The notes below the pieces were generated by a model that was given only the letters and a program-made list of their open reading frames with translations, did not search any database and was not told the origin of the DNA. The translations under genes were made by a program, and so were the position numbers. A DNA stretch of 13,776 nt from Chitinophagaceae bacterium (lineage in GTDB: Bacteria > Bacteroidota > Bacteroidia > Chitinophagales > Chitinophagaceae): NCBI GenBank assembly GCA_003167015.1, contig PMUF01000603.1, positions 1 through 13,776 on the forward strand. The letters run 5' to 3'. Of this stretch, positions 1-7,335 are shown piece by piece (position 1 is the first letter of the stretch; each line of letters opens with the position of its first letter).

Positions 1-1143
1 GAATCCTATAGCGGTATCCGCGTTATCAAATCATTCGTGCAGGAGAATGCCATGCTCCGCTATTTCAGTCACAACAGCGAAGAATACCGAAAGAATGCCG
101 TGGGACTCGCTAAGATCGAATCCATCTACTTCCCCTCCATGGGATTGATGATCGGGCTCAGCACCCTGATGGCTATCATGATCGGCGGCATCTATGTTAT
201 TTACGGCCGGCACAATACCGACCTGGGCACCATCACCGAATTCGTCATCTATATTACCATGCTGACCTTCCCGGTCAGCGCTATCGGCTGGGTCGCCAGC
301 ATGGTCCAGCGCGCCTCCGCCTCGCAGAAACGGCTGAATGAATTCCTGGATACAGCCTCCACGATCCAGAACCCGTCCGAACCGGTGGCCATCCCCCTAC
401 AGGGAAACATAAGTTTCCAGGATGTGGATTTCACCTATCCAAATACGGGTATACATGCACTTAAAGAATTTAATCTGGAAATCCGAAAAGGGGAGAAGGT
501 GGTGATCATCGGGAGGACCGGCAGCGGTAAGACAACGATCGCCCAACTGCTATTGCGGATGTATGACCCCGACCAGGGGAAGATCCTGATTGACGGCGCC
601 GATCTGCGGCGATTCGACCTGCAGGATCTCCGGCGTCAGATCAGCTACGTGCCGCAGGACGTATTCCTTTTCAGCGACACCGTCACGGGTAATATTCAAT
701 TCGGTCTGGACCATCCCGATCCCGAAAAGGTCCGCCAGGCGGCCCATTACGCCAGTGTCGAAAAGGAGATCGAAGGCTTTGCCGACCGCTATGATACCAT
801 GATAGGCGAGCGGGGCGTCACCCTCAGCGGCGGCCAAAAACAACGGATTTCCATCGCCAGGGGTCTGATCAAAGACCCGGAGATCATCGTTTTCGATGAC
901 TGCCTCAGCGCGGTCGACGCCAAGACCGAAAAAGAGATCCTGGGCAATCTGTACCAGTATTTACAGCATAAAACTGCTATTATCATCACCCATCGCATCT
1001 TTTCCCTGTTCGATTTCGATCGTATCGTCGTACTGGAAGACGGAAAGATCGTCGAATCAGGAACTCACCGGGAATTGATGGCGCTCAATGGCTACTATAC
1101 CTATCTCTATGAGCAGCAGCAGGCAGAAAACAGCCCTGCCTGA
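1..1143 (+). CDS. ABC exporter half-subunit (permease-ATPase fusion), 5' partial
   Basis: This is the C-terminal part of a type IV (MsbA/MdlA-like) ABC exporter, an inner-membrane pump driven by ATP. The frame is open to the left edge, so the N-terminal membrane helices lie outside; 380 residues are visible. The visible part starts with the cytoplasmic loop GIRVIKSFVQE, typical of these exporters, followed by two likely membrane segments (about 43-68 and 80-100). The nucleotide-binding domain follows: Walker A GRTGSGKT at 171-178, Q-loop Gln219, signature LSGGQ at 275-279, Walker B at 295-299 and H-loop His331. The residue after Walker B, normally catalytic Glu, is Asp300 (FDDCLSAVD). That is known from the degenerate subunits of heterodimeric exporters such as MdlA or BmrC, so this may need a partner subunit, possibly upstream of the window. 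Substrate is unknown. No convincing terminator follows the stop. Confidence 0.93.
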   Translation, partial: ESYSGIRVIKSFVQENAMLRYFSHNSEEYRKNAVGLAKIESIYFPSMGLMIGLSTLMAIMIGGIYVIYGRHNTDLGTITEFVIYITMLTFPVSAIGWVASMVQRASASQKRLNEFLDTASTIQNPSEPVAIPLQGNISFQDVDFTYPNTGIHALKEFNLEIRKGEKVVIIGRTGSGKTTIAQLLLRMYDPDQGKILIDGADLRRFDLQDLRRQISYVPQDVFLFSDTVTGNIQFGLDHPDPEKVRQAAHYASVEKEIEGFADRYDTMIGERGVTLSGGQKQRISIARGLIKDPEIIVFDDCLSAVDAKTEKEILGNLYQYLQHKTAIIITHRIFSLFDFDRIVVLEDGKIVESGTHRELMALNGYYTYLYEQQQAENSPA

Positions 1144-1221
1144 CCGCCGAGTTTCCGGCGCCGGATGAACGTCGCTAACAACGCGGCTAAAAAGGCCTTA
1201 CTTAGGTGGGACAAATCTTTC

Positions 1222-1234
1222 AGCAAATTTTGCT
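1222..1234. repeat. Palindrome overlapping the -33 element
   Basis: AGCAAATTTTGCT has two 6-base arms in perfect inverted orientation around one central base. It covers the TTTG -33 element of the promoter at 1229-1258. It is too short and lacks the T-tract expected of a terminator. It could be an operator for a dimeric DNA-binding protein, but it may also be chance in AT-rich DNA. Confidence 0.4.
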
Positions 1235-1258
1235 AATTCGAAAACAATACTATATTTG
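1229..1258 (+). promoter_or_regulatory. Bacteroidota-type promoter for the PUR-family gene
   Basis: TATATTTG at 1251-1258 matches the Bacteroidota -7 consensus TAnnTTTG exactly. TTTG at 1229-1232 matches the -33 element, with an 18-base spacer. The predicted transcript would start near 1265 and give a leader of about 35 bases before the GTG at 1301. The -33 element sits inside a small perfect palindrome (1222-1234). The match is visible in the sequence; activity is inferred. Confidence 0.75.
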
Positions 1259-1300
1259 TGACTGCTTAATTAGAAATTTTCAACTGCAAAACAAATCATT

Positions 1301-1744
1301 GTGGCGTACGACAACAACGACAAAAGAATGGAAAGCGTTTACAGCAAACGCATCAGAGCCGGGAAACGCAGGACGTATTTCTTCGATGTAAGGGCTACCC
1401 GTAGTAACGATTATTATCTCACTATCACTGAAAGCCGGAAGAAATTCAATGAAGACGGGTATGACAGGCACAAGATCTTCCTGTATAAGGAAGATTTTAA
1501 CAAGTTCCTGAAGGCACTGACTGAGGCGGTGGATTATGTAAAGACCGACTTAATGCCGGACTTCGATTTCGACGCCTACAACCACGACAATGTGGCTGAA
1601 AATGAAGGCAGCTACCAGGAAAGCAGCATAGTTAACGAGATCGATGACGATGTTGTTAGTCCTGCCCCTTCCGCCCCGGTTGCCCATACCCCGCATACTC
1701 CTACTCCTACCACCACAACAGGAGAAGAGGTGGATAAATGGTAA
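1301..1744 (+). CDS. PUR-family DNA/RNA-binding protein (DUF3276)
   Basis: This small cytoplasmic protein of 147 residues belongs to the bacterial PUR-alpha-like family (DUF3276), widespread in Bacteroidota, whose members bind single-stranded nucleic acid. The PUR repeat spans about residues 10-85, with the hallmark stretches SVYSKRIRAGKRRTYFFDVR and NDYYLTITES, then KIFLYKEDFNKFLKAL. After it comes an acidic linker (about 86-118) and a Pro/Thr-rich tail (about 120-140) ending in GEEVDKW. The start is GTG at 1301; an in-frame ATG at 1328 (residue 10) is a plausible alternative, because the conserved domain begins just after it. The gene has its own promoter and a strong terminator, so it is probably monocistronic. 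Its cellular role is not established by the sequence. Confidence 0.92.
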   Translation: MAYDNNDKRMESVYSKRIRAGKRRTYFFDVRATRSNDYYLTITESRKKFNEDGYDRHKIFLYKEDFNKFLKALTEAVDYVKTDLMPDFDFDAYNHDNVAENEGSYQESSIVNEIDDDVVSPAPSAPVAHTPHTPTPTTTTGEEVDKW

Positions 1745-1763
1745 GATAGTTAAAACCTATAGC

Positions 1764-1789
1764 GGCCCCTACTTTGTAGGGGCCTTTTT
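1764..1789 (+). terminator. Rho-independent terminator after the PUR-family gene
   Basis: GGCCCCTAC (1764-1772) pairs perfectly with GTAGGGGCC (1776-1784) across a TTT loop, giving a 9-base GC-rich stem followed at once by TTTTTA. It lies 19 bases after the PUR stop codon. The hairpin is also just past the stop of the convergent glycosyltransferase gene (1792), so it may act in both directions, although the T-tract on the minus strand is weaker. Confidence 0.93.
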
Positions 1790-1791
1790 AT

Positions 1792-3108
1792 TTAGTTGCG
1801 TGTCAATTTTTCAATGACGCCGCACAGTCTTTCGGCTTCATGCCGTCTTCCATACACCCGGATACCCGGATTTTCCGGAAGGTCGATATTCTTACTGTAC
1901 TGCCATCGATCCATCAGGTCGACGAGATAATGGCTCAACTGTACCACCTCTGAACGGTCGAAGTTTTCTCCAGCCTTCATTTTGCGGATAATTTGCTCAT
2001 TTTCGCTACCATGGGGAGCGATGCTGACGATGGGCTTAAAAACTGCCAGATATTCGTAGATCTTACCGGGTACGTGAATCCCTTCGTTCTCAAATTTTGG
2101 GTTGATCAGGAATACCACGGTACTTTTATAAAGCTCCCCGACTACCCGGGCATGCGGCATATAAGGCAGTTCTTCCAGGATGGGCCCTAATCCAAGTTCA
2201 ACGATGCGTTCTCTGATGGTAGGAGCCAGCGTACCCACAAATTTTAGCTTTACAGGAATATCCGGGCGTTGTTCTATAGCGGTTCTCAGGGCGTTAAAGA
2301 GCATTTCCGGTTCGTAATGGTCTGCCATGATCCCGGTGTAGATGATCTCAAAGAAAGCTTGTCTGACCGGGGGGCGGGGCTTGAACAGGTCTTCGTTAAA
2401 ACCCATGGTATGGACAAATATTTTGGAACAGTCCCGGCCACTCAATTTTTTGCATTGGAGCGCTTCCGAGGATTGGCAATGCGTCATTATCCGGTCTGCG
2501 GCCAGCAGTACCTTTTTTTCCAGTCTTTTGTCGAAATAGCTTGCGATGCCCGTCCGGTAAAACTTTGATAAATAGGAGATTTCAGTCCAGTAATCGTGAA
2601 TATCGGCAATCCAGGAGATATGGGGAAAATGCTTTTTTAGTTTCAGCCCGATGAGATGCGTTGAATGTGGCGGCCCTGCGGTAAAGACGACATCGATCTT
2701 TTCCGTTGTGAGTATAGCGGCGGCACGGGCGTAAGCATGCTTATTCCAGCCCCTCCTGGGGTCGGGAAGGAAGAAATTACCCCGGGCGAACCGGGCTGCT
2801 TTTTGCAGGAAGGTAGGATGCGGTTCATCCACGAGTCCATTGGCCGGCACTTTCCCCTTTCCTATGAATCGTTTATAAACACCGAATAATTCGGAGGTGC
2901 CGGTTCTGAAGGTTTGGGTGGAACCGTCGATCCGGTTCATCAGCGTTTCATCGATAAAGGGATAGGTAGCCACCTTTTCATCTACGGTCACCACATAGGT
3001 ATGGATCGAACAGGCAGAGAGGTAGCGGGTGATATCCAGCCAGCGTTGTACGGCGGGACCGCCACTGGGAGGCCAGTAGTAGTTGAGCAGCAATATTTTA
3101 ATCCCCAT
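1792..3108 (-). CDS. GT4-family glycosyltransferase (GT-B fold)
   Basis: A 438-residue cytosolic or membrane-associated glycosyltransferase of the GT4 type, expected to move a sugar from a nucleotide donor onto a glycan or lipid acceptor. The N-terminal Rossmann half starts with KILLLNYYWPPSGGPAVQRW, containing the Gly-rich acceptor-side loop. The donor-binding half contains EIIYTGI (254-260), KLKFVGT (287-293) and the retaining-enzyme motif VPGKIYEYLAVFKPI (347-361) with Glu352. Length and layout are complete for the family. The start is ATG at 3108, 15 bases after the stop of the upstream YfhO-family gene, so the two are probably co-transcribed. No Shine-Dalgarno sequence is seen. Donor and acceptor cannot be told; a surface polysaccharide or glycolipid role is inferred from the partner gene. 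Confidence 0.9.
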   Translation of the reverse strand: MGIKILLLNYYWPPSGGPAVQRWLDITRYLSACSIHTYVVTVDEKVATYPFIDETLMNRIDGSTQTFRTGTSELFGVYKRFIGKGKVPANGLVDEPHPTFLQKAARFARGNFFLPDPRRGWNKHAYARAAAILTTEKIDVVFTAGPPHSTHLIGLKLKKHFPHISWIADIHDYWTEISYLSKFYRTGIASYFDKRLEKKVLLAADRIMTHCQSSEALQCKKLSGRDCSKIFVHTMGFNEDLFKPRPPVRQAFFEIIYTGIMADHYEPEMLFNALRTAIEQRPDIPVKLKFVGTLAPTIRERIVELGLGPILEELPYMPHARVVGELYKSTVVFLINPKFENEGIHVPGKIYEYLAVFKPIVSIAPHGSENEQIIRKMKAGENFDRSEVVQLSHYLVDLMDRWQYSKNIDLPENPGIRVYGRRHEAERLCGVIEKLTRN

Positions 3109-3123
3109 GCTTTACGGCTTTTG

Positions 3124-5646
3124 CTATAACCACTCCTTTTTTCTTACACTGACGGCGATGGCAATGATCAATAACAGATAGATCGAAATGCTTCCGAATT
3201 CCGCGATCCGGTTACCGGTTGCAAAAGATTGGGGCTCAAAGCGGAATTCTATCGTATGATCACCCGCAGGTATGGACATCCCGCGCAGCACGTAGTCTAC
3301 CCGCAGATAATCCGTCTTCTGGCCGTCGATAAAGGCATTCCACCCCTTGTCGTAATAAATTTCGCTGAAAACAGCGAACTGGTTCGTTTTGGCAGAGGAC
3401 TTATAAATGATCTTATCATTCAGATTTTGTTCCAACCTGATGCTGGCCGTGCTGTCAGGGACAGGGGCTTCCTTCACCAGGGAAGCGAAACGCTGCTGGA
3501 TGATCGCCGTATCTTTTACATTGATACTATCCAGTGCTTTCATTTCTTCATTGCCATCTTTGACGTAGTGTATGGCTTTGACCAGCCAGCAGGGGCCGAA
3601 AGCGCCGGGATTAAGCCGGGCTACCGGCTGTCCGCCACGTTGATCAGGCTGGATGAAATATTTGGTATTCAGCATGTCGTATACCTGCATATTACCTTTG
3701 GACAGCTGATTGTCGATGAGGTCCTGGTATAATCCCAACTTGGCAGGCGAATAGCCGCCGACGGAATTGTGAAAGTAGGAAGCCTTTGCATCCTGGAACG
3801 GATCGCCGCCGGATTCATCCAGCACCCGAAAATTTTTGTCAGGATCACTTTTGATCTGCTGATCAGCCACGCTGGGCGTAATTGCAGCGTCGAAGTCAGC
3901 CTGTTCGACATAACTGTCCTGGTTGAGATAACGGCTGGAAACGGCCAGCAGGTCATAGGAACTCAGCACCAGCAGTCCTGCCAGCAGTATAGGCTGCCTG
4001 ATGCGGCCTTTCAGATAAAAAGCCACCAGCGCCGCTGCCAGTACGATCAGCACGATAGTGCGCAGCAGATCGGATCCATACATCGTCTGCCTGTCCGCCT
4101 GCAATCCTTTCATCAGCGTATTCCCTGTCGCTATCGCCTGCTGCTGTGTATCCTGGCCTCCCTGTCTTCCCTGGGACAGCTGCTGGGTCTTCATTTGCAT
4201 CAACCTGTCTTTCAGCCTGATATCCCCTTCTCCCTGATAACTGGCCACAAAATAAAAGCCTATCAGGACTACCAGCAGGCCGCCGGTGGCGATGGAGGCA
4301 GTCTTGAACTTTTTCCAGAGCGCCGCCGCATTCTCTTTGGTCGTCAGCAGGTAGTTCAATCCGAGGGCTACCAGCACCGGAACTGCCAGCTGCGGCAGGA
4401 ATAGCGCGGTAGAGGGGGAGCGGAACTTATTATAGAACGGTAAATGATCGAACAGGAAGTTGTTAAGAACGGCAAAATTCTTACCCCAGGACAACAGGAT
4501 GCCCAACACGATCACACTGAGCAACCACCACCGGGTCCAGTCCTGCAGAAAAACGAATCCGAGGATGGCCAGAAAGCAAATGACTGCGCCGAGATAGACT
4601 GTTCCGGTGGTGAAAGGCAACGCACCCCAGTAGGCATAGCCATTGGCAAACTGGATCCCCGTATCCTCCGGGGCAGATAATTCTTCCGACATCCGCTGGG
4701 CGAATTTGGAATTGTCACCGATCTCCAGGTTATTGGCAGAACCGCCGCCATAAATATCCGGCACGACCAGCGTCAGCGTTTCCCAAACGCCATAACTCCA
4801 TTGATAAGCATAGTCGATGCTGAGGCCGGTCTTGCTTTCCAGTTTGCTGTTGCCACTAGTCAGCTCCGTCCGTCCGCCCCGCATGGTTTCCTTTGTATAT
4901 TCTTGCACCGGCAACGTAGCGCCCGTGCTGGTTCCGTAGCCGATGCCCACCGCAACCGCCGCCAACCCTATCGCGATCAGGGCCGGCCGCCATTCGCCCA
5001 GACGGAAGGCATTGGCCAGATAAAAGACCGTCAGCAGCCCCATACTCAAAAAAGTATAGTAGACAATCTGCAAATGTTGTGTCCCCAACTGGAAGGCGAC
5101 AAAGGCCGCCAGTAAAAAAGTTCCCCACCCGTAGCGTCGTTGAAATAATAAAAACAGTGACGCCAATAGTCCGGGCGCATAGGAGATCGCTTCCATTTTC
5201 GTGATATGCCCCGTCACGATGATAACCGGATCATACGAGCAATAGGCATAGGCCAGAGAGGCGAGGACGCCCACCCAGGGATTGACCTTCAATACCACCA
5301 TCAGCAGATAAAAGCATAGACAGGCTATGAAGAAAAAATTGATGGGCTGAGGCAATCCCCACGACAGCAGGTATTCGAGATAACTGAAAGAAAACCTGGG
5401 AACGTTGTCCATGGTTATCGTATATGCAGGCATGCCGCTGAAAGCACTTTCGGTCCACAAGGGGACATGACCGAATTTGTCCTTGTATTCGAATGACTGC
5501 TGCGCCATTTCTTTCCATTGCAGGACGTCCGACTGGGAAACGACTTTTCCCTGCAACGAAGGCCGGCAGTAAACGACAGCGACTATAAGGAATACGGCTA
5601 CGGCAATGATATGTGGCAGCGCCTTTTTCAAGAAAGTGGCATTCAT
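3124..5646 (-). CDS. YfhO-family multi-spanning membrane protein
   Basis: An 840-residue inner-membrane protein of the YfhO family. Family members resemble GT-C glycosyltransferases; Bacillus YfhO is linked to glycosylation of lipoteichoic acid. A first membrane helix (about 11-28) is followed by the outside loop VSQSDVLQWKEMAQQSFEYK with acidic Asp40, then many hydrophobic helices to about residue 570. Other family-like stretches are GHITKMEAISYAPG (146-159) and FYNKFRSPS (404-412). A Gln-rich cytoplasmic or periplasmic insert (about 475-522) precedes two more helices. After about residue 570 comes a large soluble beta-rich domain ending in a final helix (about 815-832) and the basic tail RKKEWL. 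The start ATG is at 5646. It is probably the first gene of a unit with the GT4 gene. The glycan it serves is unknown. Confidence 0.88.
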   Translation of the reverse strand: MNATFLKKALPHIIAVAVFLIVAVVYCRPSLQGKVVSQSDVLQWKEMAQQSFEYKDKFGHVPLWTESAFSGMPAYTITMDNVPRFSFSYLEYLLSWGLPQPINFFFIACLCFYLLMVVLKVNPWVGVLASLAYAYCSYDPVIIVTGHITKMEAISYAPGLLASLFLLFQRRYGWGTFLLAAFVAFQLGTQHLQIVYYTFLSMGLLTVFYLANAFRLGEWRPALIAIGLAAVAVGIGYGTSTGATLPVQEYTKETMRGGRTELTSGNSKLESKTGLSIDYAYQWSYGVWETLTLVVPDIYGGGSANNLEIGDNSKFAQRMSEELSAPEDTGIQFANGYAYWGALPFTTGTVYLGAVICFLAILGFVFLQDWTRWWLLSVIVLGILLSWGKNFAVLNNFLFDHLPFYNKFRSPSTALFLPQLAVPVLVALGLNYLLTTKENAAALWKKFKTASIATGGLLVVLIGFYFVASYQGEGDIRLKDRLMQMKTQQLSQGRQGGQDTQQQAIATGNTLMKGLQADRQTMYGSDLLRTIVLIVLAAALVAFYLKGRIRQPILLAGLLVLSSYDLLAVSSRYLNQDSYVEQADFDAAITPSVADQQIKSDPDKNFRVLDESGGDPFQDAKASYFHNSVGGYSPAKLGLYQDLIDNQLSKGNMQVYDMLNTKYFIQPDQRGGQPVARLNPGAFGPCWLVKAIHYVKDGNEEMKALDSINVKDTAIIQQRFASLVKEAPVPDSTASIRLEQNLNDKIIYKSSAKTNQFAVFSEIYYDKGWNAFIDGQKTDYLRVDYVLRGMSIPAGDHTIEFRFEPQSFATGNRIAEFGSISIYLLLIIAIAVSVRKKEWL

Positions 5647-5668
5647 AATTTATGGCAGAATTATTCCC

Positions 5669-5690
5669 GGCAAAATAATGGTATTTTGCC
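5669..5690. promoter_or_regulatory. Perfect inverted repeat in the divergent yfhO-like / small membrane gene gap
   Basis: GGCAAAATA (5669-5677) and TATTTTGCC (5682-5690) are exact inverted copies separated by ATGG. The repeat sits almost centrally in the 69-base gap between two divergent genes (starts at 5646 minus and 5716 plus). Each arm carries TATTTTG reading outward, one base short of the Bacteroidota -7 consensus TAnnTTTG, so the repeat may contain back-to-back promoters, an operator, or both. No clear -33 elements were found. Confidence 0.5.
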
Positions 5691-5715
5691 CAGAAATACA
5701 GATTTTTGACCAAAT

Positions 5716-6006
5716 ATGCAGGTAATACGACTTCTCTTACGGGTGGCTTTTATTTGTAATATCTGCTTTCTCTTTTCATCTTTGATACTATGGCTGCCTA
5801 ACCCTCCGCAAGGTGTGCTGGTCTCACTGATGATTGTTGCAGGAACGGTTGTGGCGCTGCCCGTCAATTTTATCGTCAGCGGTTGGATGGCCATTTTGCT
5901 GGGCTCCGGTAGATTCCGGGCTTCCGGTATTCCCGTGTGGCTGCCTGCCGCCAACTTTATATTCTTTGTGATCGAGCTATTTACGTTAATACTGAACAAG
6001 AAATGA
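5716..6006 (+). CDS. Small membrane protein of unknown function, coupled to the queuosine-precursor transporter
   Basis: A 96-residue hydrophobic protein that I do not recognise. It shows three likely membrane segments, at about residues 6-27, 33-62 (long, perhaps two short helices) and 73-93, with the basic stretch GSGRFRASG between the second and third and a C-terminal NKK. No signal-peptidase site or catalytic motif is apparent. The start is ATG at 5716. Its stop codon TGA (6004-6006) overlaps the ATG (6003-6005) of the next gene in an ATGA arrangement, which suggests translational coupling. It may therefore act with, or simply be expressed with, the queuosine-precursor transporter. Function is not known. 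Confidence 0.75.
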   Translation: MQVIRLLLRVAFICNICFLFSSLILWLPNPPQGVLVSLMIVAGTVVALPVNFIVSGWMAILLGSGRFRASGIPVWLPAANFIFFVIELFTLILNKK

Positions 6007-6809
6007 TCCACGCGATACTTAAAGACAGACCTACCAAACTCTTACTGGGGTTCACCGCCTTTTTCTGCTGCAACGGCCTTATTGCCGATGCCATCGGCAC
6101 CAAGCTCTTCTCGCTGGAAAAACTAATCGGTACACACCCTGCCAATTTCACCCTTTTCGGGCAGAGCGGCCTTGCTTTTACCCTTACCTGCGGCGTCCTG
6201 TTGTGGCCATTGGAATTCGTCATTACCGACATTATCAATGAATTTTATGGGCCTAAGGCCGTTCGGCGGATCACTTATACCGCCGTTATCCTCATCGCCT
6301 ATGCCTTCCTCATGTATTATCTCGCGATCCTGATCCCGCCGGCGGATATCTGGCTCGCCAGCAGCGCCAAACAGGGCGTACCGAATATCCAGAATGCCTT
6401 CAGCGCCATTTTCGGGCAGACTTCCCTGATCATCGTCGGCAGCGTGGTAGCCTTTCTTGTCAGCCAGATCGTCGACGTCACCGTGTTCCATCAGATCAAG
6501 AAAAAGACGGGCAACAAGCATCTCTGGCTCAGGGCCACCGGCTCGACGTTGATATCCCAGCTGGTAGACAGCTACATCGTACTGTTTATCGCTTTCAGCC
6601 AGTATTTTACCTGGCAGCAGATCCTGGCCATAGGGATGATGAATTATATTTACAAGGCCACCGTCGCCATTCTTCTGACGCCCATGATCTACCTGATAGA
6701 GGGATGGATTGAAAAATATGTCGGGCATGAAACTGCCCATAAGATGAAAAGAGCGGCCATGGGTCTGCAGGAAGAGGAGTCGCCGGGGACGATCCCGGCC
6801 GCAGGTTAG
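6003..6809 (+). CDS. Queuosine precursor transporter (YhhQ/DUF165, VUT family)
   Basis: A 268-residue inner-membrane transporter of the YhhQ/VUT family, known to take up precursors (preQ0/preQ1) of queuosine, the modified base at the wobble position of some tRNAs. About six membrane helices are visible. Family hallmarks are PLEFVITDIINEFYG (69-83), SQIVDVTVFHQIKKKTG (154-170) and LWLRATGSTLISQLVDSYIV (174-193), with the acidic and Gln/Ser residues conserved. The ATG at 6003 is chosen over upstream GTG codons in the same frame because it overlaps the preceding stop as ATGA and gives the usual N-terminus; any longer form would run into the small membrane gene. The C-terminal tail after about 245 is hydrophilic and variable. 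The stop overlaps that of the convergent acetyltransferase gene. Confidence 0.92.
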   Translation: MIHAILKDRPTKLLLGFTAFFCCNGLIADAIGTKLFSLEKLIGTHPANFTLFGQSGLAFTLTCGVLLWPLEFVITDIINEFYGPKAVRRITYTAVILIAYAFLMYYLAILIPPADIWLASSAKQGVPNIQNAFSAIFGQTSLIIVGSVVAFLVSQIVDVTVFHQIKKKTGNKHLWLRATGSTLISQLVDSYIVLFIAFSQYFTWQQILAIGMMNYIYKATVAILLTPMIYLIEGWIEKYVGHETAHKMKRAAMGLQEEESPGTIPAAG

Positions 6810-7333
6810 ATGTCGTCGTCGTATTCACCGGGTGGAACCACCGCCTCCATGATAAAGTCATTCATGTAATATCCATTGCCGATATCGATATCCTCTCTGT
6901 CGATGATCTTGAATCCCAGCTTTTCATAGAACCGCTGTGCCTTGTTATGGCGGTTGACATTCAGCCGGAGCCTGCTGATTCCTTCTTCGCGGAGGATGCC
7001 GTAGATAAAATCCAGCATACCCCGGCCCAGCCCTTTACCCTGGCCTACCGGCAATATATACAGCTTATGCAGCTTGGCAATCCCCGGTTCGACCGGGCCC
7101 CAGGAGGCAAAGCCAATGGCCTCTTCCTCGTGTTCCATAATGATAAACTGATGCCTGTCCTCCTGCATCTGTCGTGACAAAGCATCAGGATTATAGAACA
7201 AATCCAACATGTATTTCAACTGTTCCGGGGAAAGGATTTCCCCATAGGTTTCCGGCCAGATCTGCTGGGCGAGGAACCCGATCGCGTTGATGTCGTCGAA
7301 GTCCGCCCGCCGTATTGAAAAAATTTCCTCCAT
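6806..7333 (-). CDS. GNAT-family N-acetyltransferase
   Basis: A 175-residue cytosolic acetyltransferase with the GNAT fold, which transfers acetyl from acetyl-CoA to an amine. The N-terminal part FSIRRADFDDINAIGFLAQQIW is typical of family members. Motif A, LYILPVGQGKGLGRGM (91-106), contains the pyrophosphate-binding Q-x-x-G-x-G pattern, and NRHNKAQRFYEKLGFK (127-142) is the motif B region with the usual Asn and Tyr. It resembles the PaiA-like polyamine acetyltransferases in length and in the QQIWPETYG stretch, but substrate assignment is a guess. The start is ATG at 7333, only two bases from the stop of the PrsW-like gene, so it is the last gene of a three-gene unit. Its TAA overlaps the convergent transporter's TAG within TTAG. 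The C-terminus is acidic (EYDDDI). Confidence 0.92.
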   Translation of the reverse strand: MEEIFSIRRADFDDINAIGFLAQQIWPETYGEILSPEQLKYMLDLFYNPDALSRQMQEDRHQFIIMEHEEEAIGFASWGPVEPGIAKLHKLYILPVGQGKGLGRGMLDFIYGILREEGISRLRLNVNRHNKAQRFYEKLGFKIIDREDIDIGNGYYMNDFIMEAVVPPGEYDDDI

Positions 7334-7335
7334 AA

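Noticed and set aside
1154..1165. TCCGGCGCCGGA palindrome after the ABC exporter gene as a terminator
   Set aside because: The stem can only be about four pairs with a GCGC loop and no T-tract follows, so terminator function is not supported.
3229..5115. Several long open frames on the plus strand opposite the YfhO-family gene
   Set aside because: They are antisense to a well-supported membrane protein gene, have atypical composition (His, Gln, Arg-rich), and show no recognisable domain.
5937..6002. Upstream GTG start for the queuosine transporter
   Set aside because: It would overlap the small membrane gene by about 70 bases; the ATG at 6003 overlaps the previous stop as ATGA and fits the usual family N-terminus.
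6123..6740. 205-codon minus-strand open frame opposite the queuosine transporter
   Set aside because: It is the shadow of the transporter gene; the translated product is acidic with no recognisable motif, and the plus-strand frame carries clear family signatures.
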